From Acholoe squamosa (lineage: Eukaryota; Annelida; Polychaeta; Phyllodocida; Polynoidae), in NCBI GenBank assembly GCA_949317995.1, contig OX439046.1, forward strand, positions 55,841,774 through 55,905,773: a DNA stretch of 64,000 nt, read 5' to 3'. Numbering within the stretch: position 1 is the stretch's first letter; each line of letters begins with the position of its first letter. Shown in pieces: positions 33,868 through 44,560 of this stretch. A program made the position numbers and the translations under genes. The notes under the pieces were generated by a model, which was not told where the DNA came from, made no database searches, and was given only the letters and a program-made list of their open reading frames with translations.

Positions 33868-34725
33868 CTACTTCCGTGTATATGAACCTACGAAGTTTTC
33901 CCTCCATAGATAAATCTATCAGTTGCGTCGGACCCATCACTGGGTGATGGGTCCGACGCAACTGGCATGGGGAAAATCCATGTGGGGGGGTCGGGGCAAT
34001 GTATCTGAACATTTTTTATCCGGTTTGGGTGAGGTGACCTACTTCCGTGTATATGAGCCTACGAAGTTTTCTCTCCGTAGGTAGATCTATGGTATGTGTA
34101 GGCTTCTATCACTGGGTATGGGGGCTGACGGAACCTGCGTGGGAAATATCCACATGGGAGGGTTGGGGCAATGTATCCGAACATTTCTGACCCAGTTTGG
34201 GTGAGGTGACCTACTTCCGTGTATGTGAGCCTACGAAGTTTTCTCTCCGTAGCAAGATCTATTGTATGTGTAGGCTTCTATCACTGGGTGAGGGGTCTGA
34301 CGGAACCAGTGTGGGAAAAATCCACATGGGAGGGTTGGGGCAATGTTTCCGAACATTTCTGACCCGGTTTGGGTGAGGTGACCTACTTCCGTGTATGTGA
34401 GCCTACGAAGTTTTCTCTCCATAGGAAGATCTATTGTATGTGTAGGCTTCTATCACTGGGAGAGGGGTTTGACGGAACCGATGTGGGGAAAATCTACATG
34501 GGAGGGTTGGGGCAATGTTTCCGAAAATTTCTGACCCGGTTTGGGTAAGGTGACCTACTTCTGTGTATGTGAGCCTACGAAGTTTTCTCTCCATAGGTAG
34601 ATCTATTGTATGTGTATAGGCTTCTATCACTGGGTGAGGGGTCAGACAGAACCGGTGTGGGAAATGTATACAAACATTTCTGACCCGGTTTTGGTGAGGT
34701 GACCTATTTCCGTGTATATGTTTAC
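33868..34725. repeat. 172-bp satellite array, right block
   Basis: About five units in register with the left block, becoming more divergent to the right and fading after GACCTATTTCCGTGTATATG. The first unit contains a perfect hairpin (33921-33963). Confidence 0.95.
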
Positions 34726-35660
34726 ACCTCTCTTTGATCTATAGTAGCGCGCAGGCTTTTTTTACTAAAAAGAGGGTGAAATTTTTTAGCCCCCCCTCAA
34801 CAGGGCTCAAATTTTTTTTAGCCCCCCTCCTCAGGAGGGGTCTGAAAATTTTAGGCCCCCTCTCAAACCCAATTTTTTTAGCCCCCCCCCCTCAGGAGGG
34901 GTCTGAAAATTTTAGGCCCCTGTCAAACCCACCACCCCCGTTGATAAATAATGAGCACTCCCTTACCGGTAAGAATAGAAAAGATGGGGGTTCTACTCTT
35001 TGGTGCTGTGTAGTGTTGAGAAGTGCCAAAGTGCATGATGTACACTGTCCTGAGAGTACAAGTATGATTTAGCCCCCAAATGCGTAAAAGTTGAGAGCTG
35101 GCAAACCCTGTGGCCACACTGGCCCCAGTTCGTAGTCTACCGATTGCCCACCAAACTAGGTCGCCGGAGAAGTTGCCCTGTGGCACCGCTCTGTTCATAA
35201 ATATTTGGAGTGGCCCCCCCAGCATAGTTCCAAAGTCAAGTACAGATGGCAGCAGGGGTGCATCCAGCGCCGCGGCGATTACGCAAGCAGCAACTTCGTA
35301 GGACTCTCTAGCACATACCCGGTCACTGGCTTGCTGAAAAGAGGGTCATGTTTTTCACGCCCCCTCCCTCGAGAAGGGTGAAAGTTTTTACGCCCCCCCC
35401 CCTCCCTACACCGTCTGTCATGCCCCAATGACTGTAGCCAACGTAACAAGTTCTTTCTCACTGCATTGTGCCGCCCTCTACTGTGGATTCGGATAAACTA
35501 CGTAAATACACAGAGCGTGATGACGTAGTTCACATACGTCGTCGGAGTATTACGGATTAAGCGATAATCTGCACATGAAGATAACGATTTAAAAGTTCAT
35601 TTACAGCATTTGCTGCAGTATTTAGCGCGTCAGTAAGTAGGCTTTGTTGTCTTTCATAAC
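34726..35660. other. low-complexity flank and putative promoter region
   Basis: 34750-34935 holds GCCCCCCTC-AGGAGGGG-TCTGAAAATTTTAG repeats (three to four drifting units). 35330-35410 has a similar CCCCCTCCC element. From 35500 to 35660 there are CpG-containing blocks, TGACGTAG and ACATACGTCGTCGG (CRE-like cores), upstream of the exon at 35661, consistent with a TATA-less promoter. No gene was recognised in 34726-35640. Confidence 0.5.
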
Positions 35661-35798
35661 ATGGATGCGAAGGGTTACAGTGACAGTTCTTCAGATTTCA
35701 CAAATAGTACTTTTGATGATGAGTCACCCTCGAAAATAGCATCGCTCCGCTCGGACCGGTCCCGTCTCGGAGTCGGAATCAAAAACAAAGGTCTCAAA
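35661..35798 (+). CDS. putative first coding exon of a host gene
   Basis: ATG at 35661 opens 46 codons ending exactly at a strong donor (CTCAAA|GTGAGT) in phase 0. The peptide is Ser/Asp-rich and then basic (MDAKGYSDSSSDF, FDDESPSK, LRSDRSRLGVGIKNKG). I do not recognise the family. An upstream region with CRE-like motifs supports a promoter. A phase-compatible exon lies on the same strand at 61482-61593, with the giant LTR element in between. The pairing is inference. Confidence 0.55.
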
Positions 35799-36515
35799 GT
35801 GAGTCATTAATAAACTTAGGACATCATCATTTTGGAGCTCAGGAACGTGTAGTAGGCACCTGACAAGCAGTCCAAGTTCACTACTATTGGAGTATTAGTG
35901 GGAACATCAGCAGGGAATCACACTGCGGTACCAATTTACAATTTTTTATTCATTCACATCCTCATCAGAGTGACAGAGACATACTCACATAGGCACGGAC
36001 ATATAAATGAATGCAAATACTTAAAACAGAAAACCCAGAAAAAGATCAACTTAGTGCCTGACTACGTACATTGATTTGTAGTGGAACACAAAAGTATACG
36101 GTGTAAAGACGGTGTGAGATATAGGACGCTGTCGTATCCCAGAAGTTGGCGCATCCCAGAAGTTGGCTACGCATGCGCAATCCATGTTATAAGCCTATTA
36201 TCGCTCACGGGCCACAAAAATCAATGAAAATAAATAATTTTTTGAAAACATAAAAACCATGATAACATCCCTCTCTTCTTATAGAATTTGAAAGGACAAC
36301 AACCCTAATGATACTGTCCCTACGCCGTAGAAATATGAAATGGGTAAAGTTATTTTGAAAATTACGGCCAACTTCTGGGATGCTCGACTTTCGGGATACG
36401 ACAACGCCACACTACCTACGGTATCTAAATTGACTAGTCTACTAGTGTGTCATGTATGTGACGTACTGTTAGTGTTAGTTGGTAATCATGCTTGCTTTTG
36501 TTTTGATATTAGCCT
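35799..36515 (+). other. putative intron start, with a fold-back element
   Basis: 36137-36408 has inverted arms made of GTCGTATCCCAGAAGTTGGC-type repeats: two copies at left (36137-36172) and complementary ones at right (36368-36408). The core (about 36263-36350) is shared with 60648-60730. The rest shows no coding content. Confidence 0.6.
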
Positions 36516-36523
36516 AGGTTTTC

Positions 36524-36951
36524 TAGCTTAGAAAACTAAACTCTCATCTCTGTACCCGCCGTGAGAGTTTAGAAAAGCTGCTTTTCCCCAGTGGGAGAAC
36601 GGCCGCGTATACTGATCAAAACCGCACTTTTTCGGCCATTTAGAATCAGAATTTTTTAAAAATTCCAAGTTCCCTGAATAGGCTAATGTGTTGACTACAG
36701 ACTCACCGATTTTTTAAATCGGATGGCTTATAATAAAGATTTGAGAGCAGATTTCCTGCACAGACCTCTTGTTATTCTACCACCTTCTTGGCTGAGCGGG
36801 AGAATGGTGGAGGTATAAATAGACCTGAAAGTAGGTTAGAAACTCTGTGCTTCCTCCCCTCCACACTGGAGAGCTCTTTGTCCATCTGTAAACATCCGCT
36901 TTCCTAAACTCTCACGGCGGTACAGAGATGAGAGTTTAGTTTTCTAAGCTA
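36524..36951. mobile_element. hAT-like MITE, 428 bp with 8-bp TSD
   Basis: TIRs of about 50 bp start TAGCTTAGAAAACTAAACTC and continue CTCATCTCTGTACC. An 8-bp TSD AGGTTTTC flanks it (36516-36523, 36952-36959). An 8-bp TSD is characteristic of hAT elements, though the TIR start is not the canonical CAGG. It contains a TATAAATAG motif but no open frame. Confidence 0.8.
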
Positions 36952-37006
36952 AGGTTTTCAGGGTTGGGCAGCTGTCGCAGTTACTGGAACGATGACCCAA
37001 AGGAAC

Positions 37007-37656
37007 TGTCAACGGACGGTTACATGTGGTGAAGTGAATGTACACGAAATCCAGGGAAGTTCAGTTGATCCTTTTATTGCATAGCTGACATGAGTGTTTC
37101 ATAAAGGTGGTAACAATGATAACACTCGCCAAGATCTAAGCTCTGCCTCTGATCCTATAGCTCAACCTGTCGTAGGTTCTAGGTATAGGTGTAAGGTGTA
37201 AGTTGGGAGAGATGACTGGGAGCTGCTCAAGCTGCCTTTTATATGAAAGACTTGAGCAGCTCACAGTGTTGTGAAATATTCTATACACGTGGCTCAATGA
37301 AATAGGGACACGTGTCATAGGGAGAGATTGCCACCTGTGTGTTAGTCATGTTGATGAGGGTTGAGAGGAGATTGTGAAATATTCTCTCATTCCAAATATG
37401 GCACCACAGGTGGATCGCACTTCCTCCAGTTACACTGTGTATGCGTACATAAGGTTGGAATGTTATTACATCCTTGTACCTTATGTCACAGAGTGTCATC
37501 GTGGAAGTGTGTTTGTGATGAGTAATGGATCCTGGTTCCTGTTGGGGAATGCAGGATGTTATTGAGTGTAGATCATGGGCAGAGCTCAGGTTTTATATGG
37601 CGAAGAATTTAGTAAATATGAAAAATAATTATAATACCCAGAATGGTCCATTGACA
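37007..37656 (-). repeat. 3' LTR of the giant element (650 bp)
   Basis: TGTCAACGGACGG to CATTGACA on the plus strand; paired with 55190-55839. A PPT-like AATGTGGGGATT abuts it on the minus strand (37657-37668). Confidence 0.96.
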
Positions 37657-37668
37657 AATCCCCACATT

Positions 37669-38532
37669 CCTACTCGTCTCTGCACGAGTGTAAAGGGAGA
37701 AAAATAAGCAGAAAAATAAGGCTTTGCCAAGTCCATTGACAATTATGGGTATTATGGTACATATACAAGGTTTTTGTGAAAATCTGACGAGTTTACATAA
37801 CATGCGGTATAATAAAAACGCTTCTTTCTGGGTTTGCAAGAATACGGTTCGTGTGGATCAGGTGACTTAATCTATGTACAGGTTATAAAGGTTACATGTT
37901 ATATGCTTATAATGTGTGCGTATGCCTGTTGTTTTGAAAGGATGGGAATTTTCTTGGTTTGGCGCATTGATATGCCAGGACTTGTTCATGTGAAAATTAA
38001 CTGGGGTCGGTAATTCTTGGTACTGTGGGGTCAAAGATCGGCACAAGAATGATTAATTTTTGGCTCCACACTACCAAGTTTATCTTGCAAAGTTAGTTAC
38101 GAGGTGAAAATTAAGGTGGAGTAGTGTATAACAGGGACGCAAAATATTCATCAAATATATATGAATGGGGTAAATAAAAACTTATTGCTATGGATTGCTA
38201 CTATGACTAAAACTCATAAATACATTTCATGGTTGAGCTTGAAAAACAATGGTGAAGGTGATGAACTTTATAGCGCCTAGAGTTAAACCAGGAGGCCATT
38301 TTGGTTTTTAGTCTCATAATGTTCATCAAAGGAGAGAAATCTTAAGCTAATATATACATTTGGCCTAAACAAAACAGGCTTTTTGAAGAATCCAGTGAAA
38401 AGGATTTGACATACTTGATAGAAAAAAAAAACTTTTATGTTCACAGAAAACAAAAGATACGTATAGGCATGGGGGTTGTTTACAACCGTATCTCAATGGT
38501 TGGGTAGTACAAGGATTGATTCTGTGAAATGT
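37669..38532 (-). other. 3' non-coding region of the giant element
   Basis: About 860 bases between the last accessory stop and the PPT. No open frame of note; it is AT-rich. Confidence 0.7.
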
Positions 38533-39232
38533 CTATTTGTGTGTTCTGAAATGTCGATTAGGGTGTATGCTATTTGGAGGTAGGTTTTGGTGTTCTTTGA
38601 TGTTGAAGTTCTTAAACCTGCCTTCAGCTTTACGATGGTTCCTGGATCTGATGGGTCTGAATTTTGAGATGGTAATGTCCGAAAAGTCTAGGTGTACTGA
38701 TGCTAAGTCACCAGCAGTGGCCACATCTGATCCGTCCTCTGAGGTTGTGTCTGTCTCTGTGGTGGGGCTAGGTCGAGCTGGCATGGGCCTCCACATGGTT
38801 CTGGGTGGGGACTGTTGCCTGTTGCCGCCTGGCTTAGGTTTATTGTCATAAGCGCAAGGGCACAGGAACCCATTTGGCTGATGGTAACATGGTATACAGA
38901 GTTTGGCGGCGGATACCTGTCCATTGATGTGGCGGCAGTAATTATTGGCGTGCCTGTAGGTTGGGGGCATGGGTGTCCCAGGCCTACGAGCTGCCGACAC
39001 ATAGGTTCCCCTGGGTGTTAGATGGGGCTTCCTAGCTGGCTCCCTCCACTGGCTGGTGGAAGTTGCTGCTGGGGCTCGGGGTCCGCGGCTGGTGGGGTTG
39101 GATTTGGCTTGACCTCTTCCATGCTGCTTCTTCTTCCTGTCGCCTTCCTGGACGATGATAGCCCCGGCTCGTCTTTCTCCAGGGCTGGAGGGCCGACGGA
39201 TGGTAGGGCTGCCAGGTCTCCAGAGGAGGGGT
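38533..39232 (-). CDS. giant element accessory ORF 2 (3' exon, basic, Cys/His cluster)
   Basis: An exon begins at 39232 after a strong acceptor (CTCTTCCCTACAG). In this frame about 233 codons follow. The N-terminal half is Arg/Pro-rich with a GDRKKKQHGRGQAK nuclear-localisation-like block. A CRHINGQ...C-x2-C-x12-C-x-C cluster in the middle may bind metal. The C-terminus is Ser/Thr/Asp-rich, then basic, with an LDFSDITISKF motif. The frame is set by the phase-2 donor of the leader exon at 44561, or an in-exon ATG at 39264 if unspliced. The family is not recognised. By position and character it resembles regulatory proteins of complex retroviruses; this is inference only. Confidence 0.6.
39018..39231 (-). 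CDS. alternative C-terminal env exon in an overlapping frame
   Basis: If the donor inside the env 3' end (40580, GATG|GTAGGT, phase 1) joins the acceptor at 39233, a second frame of about 70 codons opens, ending TAA at 39018. It is Pro/Ser/Glu-rich (PSVGPPALEKDEPG, PQQQLPPASGG), as expected of a cytoplasmic tail. It overlaps accessory ORF 2 in another frame. Inferred from splice signals only. Confidence 0.4.
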
Positions 39233-39720
39233 CTGTAGGGAAGAGAGCCGTGAAAACAAAGCATTAACAGAGGTGTGAAATCCTGCTTGGGTCAGCTGGT
39301 GGCCTTGTCAATACAGGATAACCAATAGGTGCTATGAATTTCAGCTGTTTGACACATAATATTAACTTGACAGAGCTCAATATGATTGCAAGAATAGAAA
39401 GCGGTAAGTGTAACTAAGCAAGCTTAGTTGGTTAATTTGTATCACACTGGGTGGCGGTACCGAGCTGTCGCTTCACCGTGCTGAACCTGATTATTCAGAT
39501 AAAAATCCTGAAAAATATTTCGAATAGTGGCCTAAAGTTTTATGAAGGTGGTTGAAAAAGGTCTTGGAAAATTTCGAGTTGTGGCATTCTGTTATACGGT
39601 ATGTTAACTGAATTTGAGGGTGGGGGTCGCGGGTTTGAAATAAATTTTGAGTTTTGATGCCTATAGCCTTGGTCCTATATAAGATATGGGTGCCGGCTAT
39701 CTTATCAGTAGTTACGCAAG
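39233..39720. other. non-coding, ends in the promoter of an antisense gene
   Basis: No retroelement frame is seen. On the plus strand CCTATATAAG lies at 39671-39680, about 30 bases before a TCAGT initiator-like motif (near 39706) and 41 bases before the ATG at 39721. Confidence 0.5.
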
Positions 39721-39968
39721 ATGGAGATCGTCCAAGGCGTTCTCCATTTCCCGGACGGTCGCGCCCTGTTGATCACAGTGTTCATCAACGAGGACGGGAC
39801 GTAAGTAATTTTGAATTGGTGGTTGTGTGAATTTATTTTGGAAAATTTTGAATCAGAAATTTGTTACGGGCTTTTTGGTAATTTCAATTTTGGATTTGTT
39901 TTTGTAGGATACATCAGGTCACCTACCTACTGCTGGCGCCTCAGGTGCCGGCAGTGAACGGCTTTTAG
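39721..39968 (+). CDS. small spliced antisense gene inside the giant element, 46 codons
   Basis: Exon 1 (39721-39800) ends GGAC|GTAAGT in phase 2. Exon 2 starts at 39908 after TTTTTGTAG and continues in frame to TAG at 39966-39968. The peptide starts MEIVQGVLHFPDGRALLITV and has a hydrophobic second half (VTYLLLAPQVPAV). A further donor (AAGAC|GTGAGT at 39976) and acceptor (TTGTTTTCAG, exon from 40038) suggest a non-coding third exon. With a TATA box upstream and three consistent splice junctions, an expressed gene is likely. It is antisense to the retroelement. No homologue recognised. Confidence 0.5.
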
Positions 39969-40547
39969 GAAAGACGTGAGTAATCCCTTTTATCATGAAG
40001 CTAGGTTGTTTGCACGTGTTGATGTTGTTGTTTTCAGTCTATGTATCGAGTCACGACGATCATGTGACCGAAACTAATGGACATTTGCATATCACGAAGC
40101 TCTTTAAAAATGGCGACGCCGGGTCGCGACTGGCGCGAAAATTTTGTGCAGACGTTATGACTGCGTTTGTGGTTTGTGGAACGGCCTTGCGTCGTCATTG
40201 ATAAGATTCGGTGATGTGCAAAGTGAAGCAATGGCGGGATATTGCGATTTTGTGGGTATGGTTATGTGTGGTCGGGATGGGGCCCTATGGGGGGGTCCTC
40301 GGGGGGTCTCGGGGGGATCTCGCCGGATAGGAGGGGGATCCCCACATCAGCGTCTCAGGGCTATCCGGTCTGCTATGTAGCGCTGTTCAGCACCTGCCAT
40401 CCCCACATAAGGGTGGTGGTACCGTCCAGCGCTGTCACCGGGCCTGTGGGCGCTGGGGACAGTCCATTATGGGAGGAACCTCGGGGGGTGGCCGGTGGAG
40501 GTCGATGAGGACGCTGAGCGTACCCAACGATCCCCACATCAGCCGAA
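39969..40547 (+). other. third exon and G-rich tail of the antisense transcript
   Basis: An acceptor at 40037 starts sequence with no long frame. 40274-40337 carries runs of four to seven G separated by short loops (potential G-quadruplex on the plus strand), overlapping the region just downstream of env on the other strand. Confidence 0.4.
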
Positions 40548-43378
40548 CTAATGGTTTAAAGTTTTAAAGAAAAACCTACCATCTATGGTGTTAATGGCCC
40601 TCTCAGCCAGTGTAGGGTCGAATAGGTATAGATCCTTGGGTGGTTGGGTTTCCCTGAGTTGTAGCAGGGCCATCTCTGCCGGAGTTGTCCCACTGGTGGA
40701 GGCTTTAGGGGCTTCCCGCCTGCTTAGGTCTTTTCTCCGTGTCAGAGGTGGCACTGGTTTGTAGCTGGCTGATAGTTCATATTCACTTGGTGTGAGTTGG
40801 AAGTCGGGCTGGTTTTCCTGTACAATGGCCAGGGTGACCGTGTGGGGTCTCGATCTGAGGATGATTGTGAGGGGGATCCACCAGAGCAAAGGGCAACTGG
40901 GGTATCTCTCCAGCCTCACCGTCCTCAGTCTTCCACCAATGATCATTCCGACGTCCGACTTCCAGTGCGCATCAAGATGACGGGCTAGGGGGAAAGTTAA
41001 CCTGGGTGGTGCTAGTTTGGGTGCCAAGATGGATGCTGGCCAAAGGTTCCTTCCATACACCATTAATCCCACTGGAAAGGCATATGTGTGCCCTCCAGAG
41101 TGTATCTTCAGCACGAATCTTGGTGTTCCGGGGGCGGGGTCCTGTCTGCCGTAGGGCCAATGCCTAAGACAGCGTCTTCCCGCCGCCTTGATGAATAACA
41201 AGCTGAGGATGATGCCTAGGAAGGCAATCATGGAATCATACCTTCCTGGCATCTGAATCCAGTCAGGTGTAGTGATCTCCTGGGGTGTGGTCCGCGTGGG
41301 CCAATTTTGGTTGGTATTTTTGATCATCTCTTTAAGCTTATTCCAAGATGCTGCGTCGGCCATCGTTGCTCGACTGTGAATGGTCACTAATTGGGCTAAG
41401 TATACCACGCGCATGTGTATGCGACACGTGATCAGGCAGCACAAGATGGCGATGGCTGGCGACAACAGGTGTAACCAAGGGGAGAACTCCAGGTGATATC
41501 CTAGATGTATGAGTGAGTTGGAGCTCAGGATGGATGATTTGTCATGAATTTTGGTGGCAGCGCCTTTTAAGTCTAAAATGTCCTTGAATAGGGGTAGGAA
41601 TTTTTGGTTGTGAAGGCGCTTCAGGCGCTGAAAATTTGGTAGGTCTAGGTGGGTCGGAGTGGTTGCTATGGTTACTCCTGATATGTTGTTTGGCGGGTTA
41701 CCAAAATGCTGCCATAGAGCCAAGTTGAAGGGCACTTTGGCGATAGGTTCTAAAGTAAAGTTTTGGGCGCAGGACAGGTCTGAGTTAATCATTATCATGC
41801 CTCTGTTTTTAAGGGAGCAGAGGCATGGTACTGAAATAATAGAGTAGGCTGCATTTTTTATCTCAATTTGGCCTGAGTTTGAGCATTGCATTATTGAAGG
41901 TGAAAAACTAGTGATGAGCAAGTAGGAGCTCTGGGAGATGGGCTTAGCAATGTTGGGAATTTGTGCTGTCATGTGGACCCGAAAATTGCAGGTGTTATGT
42001 ACAGCGTTGGGTAGGTCTAAAAATAAGGATAAGCTGCAGGTGGGGTGCCTAGGAGATAACATGGGCAGGGGCAGGTTGCATGTTATGAAAACATTTACAT
42101 CACAAAGATCTAAGTCAGAGTGATCCAGTTCAATGTAGTGTGACTGGGACGCAGACATGGCTATATAATCAGGCAATGGCTGTACTCGTGTAAACCCAGT
42201 AGTGTTTACATTGGTGGTATCAAATGGGACTGGGAAGGCCTCCGCTCTATATATGGAGTAGATATTGTCCCCCAGTCCTATGGGTATAGGCACTGTGATG
42301 TAAAGTTTGTTTTGGTCCTGCCAGTGCACATGCACTCTCCTTTGGTAGTAGAAACCGGTGGGTACCTTTAGAATTTTGATACCATTGTTGGATTCATACA
42401 AAGAGCTTGATAGATTATTAAGTCCATCTTCCATGACTTTATGTGGAATTAATTTTGGAGGTAGCTCGCCTTCCATTAGAGTGGTTAGTGAGTCCAGTAG
42501 GGTGTCTAAATCATTTTGCAGATTCATTAGCGCTTCAATTTGAGAGTTAGCAGCGGTAAATAACATCGAGTGATAGGTGTCCTGTCTGCTCTGTTGTTCC
42601 AGGTTGAATAAGATGTTTGATACATTCTTAGTCAACAGTTGGAGGTTGGAGCTGAGCAGAGCCAGGGCGTCATCCGTATCATTTTGCATGCTGGAGAAAA
42701 TACTCAAAGATTGATAATTAAATTCAGAAATGTTCAAGAGAAAATGTGTGGCTAATTCTACCACGTGCATTTTGGTGGCTAGAGTTTTCTCTAAGTCGAA
42801 CATTTCGGAATTCAACAAGTCTACTTCAGGTTGCGTGCTCAAGCCAATTGATGCTCTTAAAATATCACCTATGATTTGTCCTGGGGCGCCTCTGGGTGAC
42901 CTAGTTTGGGGATGTTCCAAAAATTTTATTAATAGGGCTAAAGATTTTTGAGATTTTTGGTAGAGATTTGCTAAAATTAGGTCTAAAGTTTGGGCGGTTT
43001 GTTTGTTTGTTTGTTTGTTTGTTTAGTTTTACGTCCGGGGGCCATCGAGGAACTCAGACATTCAAGGTTTCTCGGACATTAAGTCCTTTCTTTTTTTTTT
43101 TGGACAGGGCGGTTTCCAAGATAAAGTTTGGGGCGTTTTTGCTGATTTGGTAGGTTAATTTGTCCGGTCGCTGCAAGGATTGATTGAAGGATAGGTCTAA
43201 AGTGAAAACTAATGGGTAATCCATATATCCTGAGATCATTTTCTGGGGTATTTTGGTGAATAAAACACCATAGTTTGGCCTGAAGATGGTTTCTTCATTG
43301 GTTACAAAATCCTGTGCTCCTGACTGGTGGGTCTGGGCGCACAAGATTAGGAGGAGTGCTGCCAAGGAGGCTGCTGTC
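40548..43378 (-). CDS. env: F-type envelope-like glycoprotein of the giant element (interrupted)
   Basis: An acceptor (TTCTATTTTTAG, exon start 43378) opens a frame beginning with a hydrophobic LAALLLILCA signal-like segment; the start codon is expected in the leader exon at 44622. A 106-bp retroposed insertion (43001-43106) shifts the frame, and the reading resumes beyond it. From the resumed open frame (42920): a basic RSPR cleavage-like site at residues 7-10 followed by a Gly/Ile-rich fusion-peptide-like stretch; a long helical region (35-175); a Cys-rich region (273-384); a membrane segment (about 482-500); and another (562-580) with a 200-residue tail. The layout resembles the F/errantivirus envelope family, which mediates membrane fusion. 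Identification is by architecture, not by a search. Confidence 0.7.
43001..43106 (-). mobile_element. short retroposed insertion in env with (AAAC)n tail
   Basis: On the minus strand the insert ends in six AAAC units after GGCCCCCGGACGTAAAACT. It is flanked by a 9-bp TSD GGGCGGTTT (42992-43000, 43107-43115). The other end has an A tract. Size and tail suit a truncated SINE or LINE 3' end. The insert plus duplicated site is 115 bp, so it shifts the env frame. Confidence 0.8.
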
Positions 43379-43781
43379 CTAAAAATAGAAATTTAGATAA
43401 GCTTGTGAGAGATCGATCATATGAGGCTGAGATAGGACTGTTGTCTGGGGTGAGTCGGGTGTTCTAAGGGTGGGGTTGGGGGGGGGGGTTGGCTTTGTGT
43501 GAGGTATGTTTGTGTAGATTGGGCGGTGGTCGTCCTATACGTGTTTGGGTGTGTTGTTGGTTCAGTGTAGTGTGAATGTGGCGCTTCTGGGCGTGTTTAT
43601 TTAAAAGGTTATCAGTTTGCTAAGCTGATGCCTTAACTAGTAATGATGTCTCCATCTTAGTCATGTAAAAAGGTCGCGAGAAGAGAAAGGGGAAATGAAT
43701 TGAGGGGATTAATTGATTTTTCACGTCGTGAATGTGTAAAGGGGAGGGGGGGTAGAATGGGTCAATTTAGGGTTGATAGAG
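43379..43781 (-). other. intergenic segment between accessory ORF 1 and env
   Basis: Contains the polypyrimidine tract and acceptor of env near 43379. A G-rich run (43470-43490 on the plus strand) is the only other feature. Confidence 0.6.
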
Positions 43782-44265
43782 TTAACTGTATAAGTGGGAG
43801 TATCTAGCCATTTCAAACGCTGCCAGCTGAGTCTGAAGATTTGTTGATTGAATTATGACATTGTATCTGCCGATGCCTGTTTCATATCTTGGTAGCTCTT
43901 TAAGTGGTTTCTCTGAGGTAATCAGAGTCCTGGCACATAGGAGTGCTATATAGCTTGATGTTTCCTCACTGAATCTGTCCCACAATGGGACTGTGGGGAA
44001 ATCTTTGCATAGATCGAATATCATGGCCTTGGTGGCCGACAATATAATTGGGTCTTGTAGGGTGAGCTCTTTTTGAACTGTTTTGTTGTTTAGGTATACA
44101 CCTAAGTCGTCGCTGGATATACGTTTGATCATGTCTTTGTGCTCCATGATAGTTATTCTGATCTCGAACAGATCCATGGCCTTACTTTTGATGCCGTTTG
44201 GGCCTAAAAGACTGTGGATGGTCCACCCTGAGTTGGCTCCATGTCTAATCTCTGGGGCTCTAAGG
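43782..44265 (-). CDS. giant element accessory ORF 1, 3' exon
   Basis: An acceptor (TTATTATTCACAACAG) starts the exon at 44265, and 160 codons follow to a stop at 43782. With the leader exon the product would be 181 residues. It is a mixed alpha/beta-looking, non-membrane protein: RAPEIRHGANSGWTIHSLL near the start, MDLFEIRITIMEHKDMIKRI, and LAAFEMARYSHLY at the end. No Cys pattern or known domain was recognised. Its place between pol and env is where complex retroviruses carry small regulatory or infectivity genes; function unknown. Confidence 0.65.
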
Positions 44266-44560
44266 CTGTTGTGAATAATAAGAGAAAAATTTTGATAGGT
44301 TCGTTTTTAGACTAAGATAGAGGAAGGGGCTGGTGGGGGGTATTGTCAAGAGGTTGATAAATAAGGTTGTGAAAAGTCAGACTGCCATACATGGTTTTGA
44401 AAAAGGACTGCAAATTCAACTATTGCATTTTACAAAGCACTCTGGGCGCACACTACCATTGGCATGTAATGGGTATCTGGGCAACATGATGGTAGATTCC
44501 ATCATTGTCATGCTAGAACGATTGATGACGCTACTAATGGACACATAAGACAGATCCTAC
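44266..44560 (-). other. intron of accessory ORF 1
   Basis: Between donor CCCAG|GTAGGA (44560-44559) and acceptor CAACAG (ending 44266): 295 nt, with stops in all minus-strand frames. Confidence 0.55.

Noticed and set aside
34734..35072. 112-codon frame FFSPPSTGLKFFLAPLLRRG...
   Set aside because: Derived from the GCCCCCCTC/AGGAGGGG low-complexity repeat.
38537..39267. Plus-strand frames opposite accessory ORF 2
   Set aside because: GC-rich shadow frames; splice acceptor and motifs support the minus strand.
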